A model generated the notes under the pieces. It saw only the letters and a program-made list of their open reading frames with translations, did not search any database and was not told the origin of the DNA. Of a stretch of 39,896 nt of DNA, positions 1-6,444 are shown piece after piece. Source of the stretch: Terriglobia bacterium. GTDB lineage: Bacteria; Acidobacteriota; Terriglobia; Terriglobales; Acidobacteriaceae. The stretch spans positions 1 through 39,896 of the forward strand of contig JAIQFA010000048.1 of NCBI GenBank assembly GCA_020073525.1, in the 5' to 3' direction. The position numbers and the translations under genes were made by a program. The first letter of the stretch is position 1. Each line of letters opens with the position of its first letter.

Positions 1-187
1 TCATCATCAGCCACAACACCTGCGACAGCCGCAGGTTGCGCGCTTGGATGCTGATGGGCTTGTCTTTGTCGACCCCGGCATCCTGCATGATCTGCCAGCG
101 AACCGAGATGTTGAGCTGCGTGAACTCCCCCAGCCAGTCCACGACCTGCTCCAGCGGCAAGTCCTGAAACGCCACACTATCGTTCAA
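1..187 (-). CDS. STN-domain protein, 5' part only (runs off the left edge)
   Basis: An open frame on the minus strand starts at the phoH stop and continues past position 1. The 62 visible residues read [20 protein letters not shown] and so on, with a leucine-rich amphipathic pattern and a closing segment of the type [12 protein letters not shown]. This matches the STN module (secretin and TonB N-terminus short domain) found in secretins and in many acidobacterial and planctomycete envelope proteins. The proposed start is TTG at 187-185, which overlaps the phoH stop as TTGA and suggests translational coupling. The frame is also open further upstream inside phoH, so the true start may be earlier. 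No signal peptide is visible after the TTG, which is odd for an envelope protein and is a reason to doubt this start. The function is unknown. Confidence 0.5.
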   Translation of the reverse strand, partial: MNDSVAFQDLPLEQVVDWLGEFTQLNISVRWQIMQDAGVDKDKPISIQARNLRLSQVLWLMM

Positions 188-1209
188 TTGCGCAGGTGCG
201 GTTCTTCGGGCGCCGCCGGCGGAGCTACCGGCTTCGGTTCCAGCAGCGACAACTGCTGCTCCGCCAGCCGCGTCTTGTGCTCGTCGTAGGCGCGGATGAT
301 TCTCTGCACCAGATGGTGACGCACCACGTCGCTTTCGTCGAAGTGCACGAAAGAGATTCCGTTCACGCCCTGCAGGATATCAACAGCTTCGATCAGCCCG
401 CTGCGGCGCGCGCTGGGCAGATCGATTTGCGTGACATCGCCGGTGATCACCGCCTTGGAACCAAACCCGAGGCGGGTCACGAACATCTTCATCTGCTCGG
501 AAGTTGTGTTCTGCGCCTCGTCCAGGATCACGAACGAATCGTTCAGGGTGCGACCGCGCATGAAGGCGATGGGCGCGATCTCGATGATATTCTTTTCGAG
601 ATAGCGTTCGACGCGCTCGGGGTCGAGCATGTCAAAAAGCGCGTCATACAACGGGCGCAGATAGGGATCGATTTTTTCCTGCAAGGTGCCGGGCAAGAAG
701 CCGAGACGTTCACCGGCTTCGACTGCGGGGCGCGCCAGGATGATGCGGTTGACCTGCTTGTTCAGCAGCGCCGAGATCGCCATGGCCACTGCCAAGTAGG
801 TTTTGCCGGTGCCGGCGGGGCCCACGCCAAACACCATGTCGTGCTGCTCGATCGCTTCCAGGTAGCGGCGCTGGTTGGGGCTTTTCGGCTGGACAGTGCG
901 GCGTCCAAAGGAACGCTGGCGGCCGGCTTCGGCGAGTCCGCGGAGAGTCGCGTTCGGGTCGGTGACCACCACGCGCAACATGCTGCCCAGATCGCCGTTC
1001 ACGAACTGGTGGCCGGACTTCCGCAGATGTTCGTAGTCGGCGAACAACTGTTCGGCGCGGGCCACGTCGCGCGCCGCGCCCTCGAGTTCAATGCGGTTGG
1101 AGCGCAGATCAATGTTGATGTTCAGGCCATCTTCCAGCAGATGGAGATTTTCATCGCGGGTACCGAATAGGGTCGAGATGTCAGGGGTGAGTTCAATATT
1201 CTTTTTCAT
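184..1209 (-). CDS. phoH: PhoH family ATPase (YbeZ-like)
   Basis: A 341-residue PhoH-family cytoplasmic P-loop ATPase, usual length for YbeZ-type proteins. These are linked to RNA metabolism and ribosome maturation, often together with YbeY. The N-terminal 100 residues form the family's small KH-like region. Walker A (GPAGTGKT) lies near residues 130-137, Walker B (FVILDEAQN) near 226-234, and the conserved [11 protein letters not shown] segment near 255-265. The start is ATG at 1209-1207, with no clear Shine-Dalgarno sequence. The C-terminal 25 residues are a proline-rich tail. The downstream STN-domain frame begins in the stop codon, so the two are probably co-transcribed. ybeY is not visible in the window. 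The family call is certain; the physiological substrate is not known from sequence. Confidence 0.95.
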   Translation of the reverse strand: MKKNIELTPDISTLFGTRDENLHLLEDGLNINIDLRSNRIELEGAARDVARAEQLFADYEHLRKSGHQFVNGDLGSMLRVVVTDPNATLRGLAEAGRQRSFGRRTVQPKSPNQRRYLEAIEQHDMVFGVGPAGTGKTYLAVAMAISALLNKQVNRIILARPAVEAGERLGFLPGTLQEKIDPYLRPLYDALFDMLDPERVERYLEKNIIEIAPIAFMRGRTLNDSFVILDEAQNTTSEQMKMFVTRLGFGSKAVITGDVTQIDLPSARRSGLIEAVDILQGVNGISFVHFDESDVVRHHLVQRIIRAYDEHKTRLAEQQLSLLEPKPVAPPAAPEEPHLRN

Positions 1210-1486
1210 TCAGGATTGTGGCGCCGCCTCCAGCAGCCGGACTGGGCTCACTTTTTGATTCTTGTGACCGGGATGTGGTTGACCGCCGGAATCGGGCGAA
1301 CCTGTTCCAGCAGTTCTTGCACGCAAATAGCTGGATGAGGAAGTGGAACCAACCGGATTGCGCACCCCGATGACGGGGCGGTTACCAACCATTTGATTCC
1401 AGCGTAGCGCGGGCGGGCGGGGGAGTCAATGGGAGGGCTTTCTACCGCAGCCCATCGCCTGTCGAAGAACTGCTCTTCGGTGACTC
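1210..1486. other. Intergenic region between phoH and mazE
   Basis: There is no convincing gene here. A 60-codon minus-strand frame (1210-1392) ends immediately before the phoH start, but its Ser/Gly/Pro-rich composition and lack of a ribosome site argue against it. A short hairpin (CCCCG-ATGA-CGGGG) lies around 1364-1377. A phoH promoter could not be assigned. Confidence 0.4.
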
Positions 1487-1515
1487 TTGCAGACGCACTC
1501 TCAAGTGCTTACAAT
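1487..1515 (+). promoter_or_regulatory. Putative mazEF promoter
   Basis: A sigma-70-like pair: -35 TTGCAG at 1487-1492, a 17-nt spacer and -10 TACAAT at 1510-1515. It ends 23 nt before the mazE ATG. A small inverted repeat (TACC-GA-GGTA, 1521-1530) follows the -10 box and overlaps the GAGG ribosome site. This is a plausible operator for MazE autorepression, which is typical of mazEF modules. The operator role is inferred. Confidence 0.55.
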
Positions 1516-1538
1516 GTAATTACCGAGGTATTTTCGAA

Positions 1539-1790
1539 ATGAAGACCGAACTGGTTCGCATCGGCAATTCCCGTGGCATCCGCATTCCCAAGCCCTTCAT
1601 CGAGCAATGCGGTTTGGGCGAAAGAGTCGAGTTGCGGGTCGCAAACGATTGCCTGATCATCTCTCCCGAACGCCAGCCGCGCCAGGGCTGGGACGAAGCC
1701 TTCCGCGCCTCAGGCCACGCCGCGCACGACGAACTACTACTCGAAGTCGCGGAACCCAACGAGTTTGACAAAAAAGAGTGGCGCTGGTGA
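1539..1790 (+). CDS. mazE: MazE-like antitoxin, AbrB/SpoVT fold
   Basis: An 83-residue protein with the AbrB/MazE swapped-hairpin DNA-binding segment at its N-terminus (KTELVRIGNSRGIRIPKPFI, then GLGERVELRVAND). The C-terminal 35 residues are acidic and aromatic (EVAEPNEFDKKEWRW), as expected for the flexible tail that wraps the MazF dimer. GAGG at 1525-1528 lies 10 nt upstream of the ATG. The gene directly precedes and overlaps mazF. By family precedent it would neutralise MazF and, alone or in complex, repress the shared promoter at 1487-1515. Confidence 0.88.
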   Translation: MKTELVRIGNSRGIRIPKPFIEQCGLGERVELRVANDCLIISPERQPRQGWDEAFRASGHAAHDELLLEVAEPNEFDKKEWRW

Positions 1791-2116
1791 GTGGGCCGCA
1801 GCGGGATGAAGTCTGGCTGGTAGCACTCGATCCCACCCAGGGGGTTGAGATCCAGAAGACCCGTCCTTGTCTGGTCATTTCACCCGACGAAATGAACCGC
1901 CATCTGCGGACAGTTGTCATCGCTCCTATGACTACAGTCACGCGCTCCTACCCCACGCGGGTAGCGGTGCGATTTCAGGGGAAACGAGGGCAGGTGGCGC
2001 TGGACCAACTCCGTGCCGTAGACCGGCAGCGATTGGTGCGGATGCTCGGAACGGTGTCGGCAAAAACTGCGCAGGACGTCTCCACCACCCTTCTCGAAAT
2101 GTTCGCGCGGACCTAG
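1787..2116 (+). CDS. mazF: MazF/PemK-type endoribonuclease toxin
   Basis: A 109-residue PemK/MazF-fold toxin. The family signature is clear: EVWLVALDPTQGVEIQKTRP, then CLVISPDEMN, VVIAPMTT and the C-terminal GQVALDQLRAVDRQRL. Known members are sequence-specific mRNA interferases held inactive by MazE. I prefer GTG 1787, which overlaps the mazE stop as GTGA and has an AAAGAG-like site about 9 nt upstream. An in-frame GTG at 1778 would add three residues. The arrangement (antitoxin first, short overlap) is the classical mazEF order. The key Arg and Thr positions of the catalytic pocket look intact, so the toxin is probably functional. Cleavage specificity cannot be read from the sequence. Confidence 0.9.
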   Translation: MSGPQRDEVWLVALDPTQGVEIQKTRPCLVISPDEMNRHLRTVVIAPMTTVTRSYPTRVAVRFQGKRGQVALDQLRAVDRQRLVRMLGTVSAKTAQDVSTTLLEMFART

Positions 2117-2131
2117 ATTGGAATCGCGGAA

Positions 2132-2881
2132 CTATGCACGAGACGCTGGATGGCTAGGGGGGTGAGGCGGCGCGTTTCTTGCGACATCTGGCGCTGCTCC
2201 GTCGATAGTACCCTTCGGTTTTTCCTCGCCAAGTCCGGTAACATCAAAACATATCTTCCTGGGTTTCTGTTTTTTCTTTGGCCATCCTAGCCATAGCAAG
2301 AGAATTAGAAAAAGAGCAGTAAAGCCCGCCATAGACCAATAAGCAGTCACTCGGGATGGTTGAATCGCTTGCGAAAATGGGAATGCTCGAATTGCCAGCC
2401 CACCCCAAAGCAAGGTGATAAACAGGCTCACAGTCTGGTTTACTCTGGAAACGGAAAAAGGAAACGCTTCATGTGGTTCGAATATGCACCACCACTTCTC
2501 TTTGGACAGAGTAGTTCTATAGAGGGGCCCAATAACCTTTTCAGAGAGAACGTCCACATGGCGTTCCCAGTTTTCCTGCCAGTATTTGCTACCCCTATTC
2601 ACCAAATACCAGGCAAATGAAAGGACAAGACCAATGCAGGCGATGATAAAAATCGACGGTAAATTTCTCTTCGCGGGCTCTGTACTTTGAAGCGCGAAAT
2701 AGCCAGCAAATGACGCTGCAATTAGAGTCCAGAAATAGGTCGCACGTTTCCAGTAAAGCTCGATTTCGAACTTTCGGATATCGAGGGCGCATTTCAGCGC
2801 ATCCTCTCGCCATTTTGCGCCATCAGCTATTCCTCGGGAAAAGAGTGCCTCATATGACTCCTTGGTCGTGATGTCGTTCAT
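2132..2881 (-). CDS. RipA-like octameric-type membrane protein
   Basis: A 249-residue membrane protein convergent with mazF. The N-terminal 45 residues are soluble and charged. A conserved block follows (IRKFEIELYWKRATYFW) that leads into helix 1 (about 47-65) and helix 2 (74-94). Next come a soluble section with WYLVNRGSKYWQENWERHVD and two more helices (about 150-170 and 183-205). The C-terminal tail is proline-rich. The order and the KRATYFW...GSKYWQENWE pattern resemble the RipA family of octameric inner-membrane proteins named from Francisella; I base this on remembered family features, not a search. The coding sequence is clearly AT-richer than its neighbours and sits beside a toxin-antitoxin pair, which suggests horizontal acquisition. 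Its function is unknown. Confidence 0.7.
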   Translation of the reverse strand: MNDITTKESYEALFSRGIADGAKWREDALKCALDIRKFEIELYWKRATYFWTLIAASFAGYFALQSTEPAKRNLPSIFIIACIGLVLSFAWYLVNRGSKYWQENWERHVDVLSEKVIGPLYRTTLSKEKWWCIFEPHEAFPFSVSRVNQTVSLFITLLWGGLAIRAFPFSQAIQPSRVTAYWSMAGFTALFLILLLWLGWPKKKQKPRKICFDVTGLGEEKPKGTIDGAAPDVARNAPPHPPSHPASRA

Positions 2882-3118
2882 TCGCCCCTCCCATTGTGCA
2901 AGCCGTCTTATTTCAGCCTTAAGCGTCCCAAGGTCCGCAATCGGGTTGAGCCGCTCGTTGGACGAGTCCCCGTACCTGCCAATCCCGCAATCTCAACACT
3001 GAATCGAGTCACCTGAGCATCGCATCGATTCTCTGGGTAATCCTGAGCGCTGCGGGCATTGAACCAGTTTGGCGCGACGCATTCGGGCCCTGCCGCCAAG
3101 AGCAACGAAGGTCAAGCG
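2882..3118. other. Intergenic region, no supported gene
   Basis: 237 bp separate the RipA-like gene from the repeat protein. A 65-codon minus-strand frame (2908-3105) has no recognisable domain, no ribosome site and a Thr/Arg/Leu-rich composition, so I do not call it. I see no promoter or hairpin that I can support. Confidence 0.3.
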
Positions 3119-3340
3119 CTAATCCTCTAGCCAGGGCAATTCTTCGTTTGGACCGTAGATGTAGTCATTCTGAATGTAGAATCGGCCTGATTTCGTCGGA
3201 CCGTAAATGTAGCCATTTTGAATGTAGTACTTTCCGCTATTCTTCGGCCCATAAATATACCCATTCTGGATGTAGAACTTCCCGGACATCTTAGGACCGT
3301 AAATGTAGCCGTTCTGAATGTAATATTGACCTGAGCTCAT
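3119..3340 (-). CDS. Small tandem-repeat protein (4 x 16 residues, YIQNGYIYGP)
   Basis: 73 residues: MS, then four consecutive 16-residue units, then ELPWLED. The unit consensus is SG(Q/K/R)(Y/F)YIQN(G/D)YIYGP(K/T)x. GGAGA lies 7 nt upstream of the ATG at 3340. The four units use different codons at many third positions (for example Ser as TCA, TCC, AGC, TCA and Gly as GGT, GGG, GGA, GGC) while the amino acids stay nearly fixed. This argues for selection on the protein rather than recent DNA duplication. The alternating Tyr/Ile pattern and Gly-Pro turns suggest short beta hairpins stacked as a sheet or solenoid. No signal peptide or membrane segment is seen. I do not recognise a named family, and the function is unknown. 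Confidence 0.75.
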   Translation of the reverse strand: MSSGQYYIQNGYIYGPKMSGKFYIQNGYIYGPKNSGKYYIQNGYIYGPTKSGRFYIQNDYIYGPNEELPWLED

Positions 3341-3574
3341 CAGAGTGTCTCCGGCCTAACCCTTTTGTTTGTACTAAGCCATCCCGTGCTAGCAGCTTAA
3401 GAACCATGCACTCACGAAGGCGATTCGAATAAGCTGCCATTATAGGCCCCCTTAGGATTTACCTCGGATGTTTTCTACATCGGCTGCAGGCCTTGGCCCC
3501 GCCCGCGGCACGGGCTACTCGGAAGGAATCCGATCAGCACACGATGCGACCTCGACGCAACGCGCGATGCGGTG
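3341..3574. other. Intergenic region upstream of the repeat protein
   Basis: 234 bp with no supported gene. A TATAAT hexamer on the minus strand (complement near 3439-3444) could serve the repeat-protein gene, but I see no good -35 box. The part near 3480-3574 lies downstream of the AAA+ gene and shows no clear terminator. Confidence 0.3.
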
Positions 3575-5209
3575 TCACTCGCCTTCGCGTTTTGCTTCCG
3601 ACAACGATGCCCACACGGCTCGGTCTCTTGCCCAGCCGCGCAACTCGGCAATCTCCTCGGCACGTGTGATCGAGAGCGGCACTGTGGATGAGAGCGCGGT
3701 GAGCAGGTCTTCGGTGCTTAGTTCCTGCTTGCGGGCGAAGACTGCGTAGAGAGCGGTTTGGACGGCAGATTCGATCTCCGCCCCAGAGAAACCTTTGGCT
3801 GCTTCTGCCACTCGATCCAGATCGTAGTCGGCGGGATTGCGTTTTCGCTTCGTCAGTTGGATCGAGAAGACCTGTTTGCGTTCGGCCGCGCTGGGCAGGT
3901 CAACAAAGAAAAGTTCATCAAACCGCCCTTTGCGAATCAGTTCGGGCGGCAGCACCGTCACATTGTTGCAAGTAGCAGCCACGAAAACGGCGGGCTTGCG
4001 CTCCTGCATCCAAGAAAGAAACGACGCCAGCAGACGCGACGAAACGCCCGCGTCGGCCGAGGCGGAATCGGGGCCGCTTCCGGCAAAAACTTTTTCCAGT
4101 TCGTCAATCCACAAGACGCAGGGGGCCAGGCCCTCGGCCACACGGAACACTTTCTGGATGCGCTTTTCCGTCTCGCCGATGAATTTGTCGTAGACGGCGG
4201 CGGTGTCGAATTTCACCAGCGGCAGTTTCCATTCTCCGGCTACGGCGCGGGCGCAGAGACTCTTGCCACAGCCTTGCACGCCCAGAATAATGACGCCCTT
4301 GGGGGGATCGAGGCCGAACTGGCGGGCCTTGTCATCCCAGGCACCGCGGCGCTGGGCGAGCCATTGCTTCAGATTCTCCAGACCACCCACACTGGACATG
4401 GTGTCGGTCGAGTCCACGAACTCCAACATTTCTGAACGCTTCAGCAACGCTTTCTTGGCGTCGAGAACATCGGTGACGCATTCGGGGGAAAGCGCGAGGC
4501 GGCCGACCACTGTCTGCGAGATAGCGCGCTCGGCGGCTTCTTCGGTCAGGCCGCGGAGATTGCCGGCCATTGCGTCTACGCCGCTGGCATCGAGTTGGAG
4601 TTTCAGGGTGTGCGTACCGGACATGCGGGTGTAGGTTTCGCGAATAATTTCGCGTAGGCGGTCGCGATCGGGCAGCGGCAGATCGAGAAATTCCACCAGG
4701 CCGGCGAGTTCTGGCGGCATTTCGATGGCGGGAGCGGTGAGCACCAGCGTTCTTCGGTTCGCGGAAAACTTCTGCCCGACGTCGCGCAGGCGGCGCACCA
4801 CAACCGGTTTATCCATGTGCCGGTGGAAGTCCTTCAGTACGAATACAGCTTCGATGGTCATGGTCTCCAGGTTCGCCAGGGCCTGCACCGGATCGGCGGT
4901 GTTGTACATAACCGATCTCGGGGCGGCGCCAGCGTCGGAACCAACCGACGACAGCACGGCTCGCGCCAGGCGATCCGCTTCGCTGTTGCCTTGCGGCATC
5001 GGACCACGCATCTGCACCGGTTGCGGCGCGGAAACTCCGCTGCCGGAACGAACGAGGCCGTCGGCGATGGTCCATTCGAAAACTGCCATGCTCAGTTCCG
5101 AACAGGCGGTGCGCACCAGCGTTAGTGCGCGAACTTCCTCAACTGTCTCCATCACGACGATGGGGGTGGAGGAATTGATGAGAATCTTCAGGCGTTCGAG
5201 CGAATTCAT
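3575..5209 (-). CDS. Ycf46-like AAA+ ATPase
   Basis: A protein of about 544 residues from ATG 5209; the AGGAAG site 5 nt upstream decides this start, and an upstream extension would read through a repeat. The N-terminal half (about 1-200) is a divergent, inactive AAA-like module, as in Ycf46. The C-terminal half is a full AAA+ domain. It has Walker A GVQGCGKS near residue 310, Walker B CVLWIDELEK near 370, and an arginine-finger region ELIRKGRFDELFF near 425. The lid region (KGFSGAEIESAVQTALY) follows. Ycf46-type proteins occur in cyanobacteria and plastids and in various bacteria. In cyanobacteria they have been linked to CO2 uptake and photosynthesis, but their role in heterotrophs is unclear. 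No protease domain is fused, so it is not FtsH. It is divergent from rpsT, with a structured repeat between them. Confidence 0.88.
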   Translation of the reverse strand: MNSLERLKILINSSTPIVVMETVEEVRALTLVRTACSELSMAVFEWTIADGLVRSGSGVSAPQPVQMRGPMPQGNSEADRLARAVLSSVGSDAGAAPRSVMYNTADPVQALANLETMTIEAVFVLKDFHRHMDKPVVVRRLRDVGQKFSANRRTLVLTAPAIEMPPELAGLVEFLDLPLPDRDRLREIIRETYTRMSGTHTLKLQLDASGVDAMAGNLRGLTEEAAERAISQTVVGRLALSPECVTDVLDAKKALLKRSEMLEFVDSTDTMSSVGGLENLKQWLAQRRGAWDDKARQFGLDPPKGVIILGVQGCGKSLCARAVAGEWKLPLVKFDTAAVYDKFIGETEKRIQKVFRVAEGLAPCVLWIDELEKVFAGSGPDSASADAGVSSRLLASFLSWMQERKPAVFVAATCNNVTVLPPELIRKGRFDELFFVDLPSAAERKQVFSIQLTKRKRNPADYDLDRVAEAAKGFSGAEIESAVQTALYAVFARKQELSTEDLLTALSSTVPLSITRAEEIAELRGWARDRAVWASLSEAKREGE

Positions 5210-5248
5210 AGAACTTCCTAACCATTGGGAACGCCCAAGGTTCCCGCA

Positions 5249-5310
5249 GGGGCTAAAGCCCAGCATTTTTGCGACGCGTAGCGGCACGGCTGAAGCTGAA
5301 GCCGTGCCCT
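5249..5310. repeat. Two-hairpin intergenic repeat, copy 1 (upstream of rpsT)
   Basis: Hairpin 1 is GGGCT-AA-AGCCC (5250-5261). Hairpin 2 has arms GGCACGGCT (5283-5291) and AGCCGTGCC (5300-5308). The second copy lies at 5725-5787, just after rpsT. The two copies keep the same layout and loop sequence (GAAGCTGA) while the stems differ by paired changes, so the fold appears to be conserved. Confidence 0.75.
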
Positions 5311-5451
5311 TCCCGAAAATCTATACAGACCAAATCGTGGAACGGATTCCAGGTATTTGACCGGGCGCGACTTGCTCCCGTAGAATACAGCTTCGGTTCC
5401 CACCGGAATATCCTCCTAGGCGATCTAGGACAACGAAGGTAATCAAGCCAC

Positions 5452-5715
5452 ATGGCGAATCATTTTTCGGCGCTGAAACGCGCCCGTCAAACCGAGAAGA
5501 GAACCGCCCGCAACCGGGCCAACACGTCGCAACTGCGCACCGCTCTGCGAAGCCTGCGCGAGAGCCTCGAAAAAGGTGACAAAGCCGCCGCCAGCCAGAC
5601 TTACCGGCAGACCGTGTCGGCGCTCGACAAGGCGATCCAGAAGGGCGTTTTGCACGAAAACACGGCCTCGCGCTATAAGTCCCGCCTGTCGGCCCGACTG
5701 AACGCGTTGAAGTAG
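5452..5715 (+). CDS. rpsT: 30S ribosomal protein bS20
   Basis: 87 residues, the usual length. It has the classic basic helical S20 pattern: [21 protein letters not shown] at the start and [21 protein letters not shown] at the end. S20 binds 16S rRNA early in 30S assembly at the base of the body. AAGG lies upstream of the ATG at suitable spacing. The gene stands alone between two copies of a structured repeat, divergent from the AAA+ ATPase. In some bacteria S20 represses its own translation, but I see no specific evidence for that here. Confidence 0.97.
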   Translation: MANHFSALKRARQTEKRTARNRANTSQLRTALRSLRESLEKGDKAAASQTYRQTVSALDKAIQKGVLHENTASRYKSRLSARLNALK

Positions 5716-5724
5716 GCGACGGTG

Positions 5725-5787
5725 GCCCCTGAAGGGGTTTCCGATTTTGGGAGATTTGCGGCATCGCTGAAGCTGAAGCGATGCCCT
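5725..5787. repeat. Two-hairpin intergenic repeat, copy 2 (downstream of rpsT)
   Basis: Hairpin 1 is CCCCT-GA-AGGGG (5726-5737). Hairpin 2 has arms GGCATCGCT (5760-5768) and AGCGATGCC (5777-5785), with the same loop as copy 1. Relative to copy 1, two adjacent pairs in stem 2 are exchanged on both sides (C-G to T-A, G-C to C-G), and stem 1 is largely replaced with pairing kept. It may double as the rpsT transcript end, but no T-run follows. Confidence 0.75.
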
Positions 5788-5859
5788 GATACAAACCCTC
5801 CACATAACGCTCTGCGGAAGCAGTGGGCTGGAAGGTTATCTGGACGCCGTAAATTCTTC

Positions 5860-5887
5860 TTGACCCTACCCAGCGGTTTGTTATACT
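5860..5887 (+). promoter_or_regulatory. Strong sigma-70-like promoter upstream of the omega-like gene
   Basis: -35 TTGACC at 5860-5865, a 16-nt spacer and -10 TATACT at 5882-5887. It is one of the best promoter matches in the window. A transcript starting near 5894 would have about 240 nt of leader before the ATG at 6133, and rho may share it. Confidence 0.6.
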
Positions 5888-5893
5888 TAGCTG

Positions 5894-6132
5894 TTCTCAG
5901 GACATGAAATGTGTTTTCGCACGGTCCCGACGAACCTCCGCCCCGCGTTGTGGAACTCCTTAAAGAATTGAGCAACTTTCGGGTAGGGCGGGGCATCTAT
6001 TTGGGTAATTCTGGCAAATCCCGTTGAATCTAGCCCGAATGGCAGTTTGGCTAAACGTACTCGACCATCCCGCATTGGGCGGTGGATGGGATCGTAGCCT
6101 AAATTATTCCTTTTGAAGGAGAAAGACCGAAC
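5894..6132 (+). ncRNA. Long structured leader or small RNA candidate
   Basis: About 240 nt between the promoter and the next gene, without a credible ORF on the plus strand. A GC-rich pairing is possible between CCGCCC near 5940 and GGGCGG near 5987, enclosing about 40 nt. Further along, the ATCCCGC...GCGGTGGATGGGAT section (about 6066-6093) can pair locally. I could not match it to 6S RNA, SRP RNA, tmRNA or a known riboswitch. It may be only a leader; an independent RNA is a possibility. Confidence 0.3.
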
Positions 6133-6348
6133 ATGCGCTCTGATCGTGTATTTGACGCACTCCATACTTTGCGGAACCGGTATATGCTTTGTCAGCTTGC
6201 CTCGAAGGCAACGCGGAAATTTCATAAGCCGAATACCCGCATTCAGGAGACTATGAATCAGGTGTTTGACAAGATCGCCGATGCGGAACGTCATGACATC
6301 CTGAGCGAACCCGAGAACTTTGCCGAAGCACAACGGCGAGCTGCCTAA
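6133..6348 (+). CDS. Small conserved protein, RNA polymerase omega-like
   Basis: 71 residues. The N-terminal part, ending RNRYMLCQLASKATRKFHK, resembles the core of RpoZ, where an NRF/NRY motif is followed by a basic helix that packs on the beta' subunit. The rest (NTRIQETMNQVFDKIADAE) is helical. An AAGGAG site lies about 11 nt upstream of the ATG. Its position directly before rho, behind a strong promoter and long leader, fits a transcription-related role. Omega subunits are usually 70-100 residues, so the length suits. The match is based on pattern memory. A lineage-specific small protein of other function remains possible. Confidence 0.5.
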   Translation: MRSDRVFDALHTLRNRYMLCQLASKATRKFHKPNTRIQETMNQVFDKIADAERHDILSEPENFAEAQRRAA

Positions 6349-6376
6349 GCAGCTCCGCCGTGTGCCCGCACGGCGG
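6338..6376 (+). promoter_or_regulatory. Two adjacent hairpins between the omega-like gene and rho
   Basis: Hairpin 1 is GAGCTGC-CTAA-GCAGCTC (6338-6355) and contains the stop codon of the upstream gene. Hairpin 2 has arms CCGCCGTG (6355-6362) and CACGGCGG (6369-6376). No T-run follows, so they are not standard intrinsic terminators. They may stabilise a processed end or take part in control of rho, which is autoregulated in several bacteria. This role is inferred. Confidence 0.5.
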
Positions 6377-6444
6377 CAAAGCAATCCCATCCCCGCGAGA
6401 GAAAACGAAAATCCCTCCCGAAGAGAACAATCCCGTAGGTACCT

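Noticed and set aside
1210..1392. 60-codon minus-strand frame ending right before phoH
   Set aside because: Ser/Gly/Pro-rich sequence, no ribosome site, no recognisable fold. It could be a leader, but nothing supports it.
2908..3105. 65-codon minus-strand frame between the RipA-like and repeat-protein genes
   Set aside because: No ribosome site, no motif and random-looking composition.
3119..3340. CRISPR-like repeat array
   Set aside because: The four 48-nt units are contiguous, diverge at third codon positions and encode a protein. There are no spacers.
5894..6132. 6S RNA or SRP RNA
   Set aside because: The size is suitable and a GC-rich pairing exists, but I could not find the conserved 6S bubble or the SRP GGAA/GNAR core. 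I kept it only as an unclassified leader.
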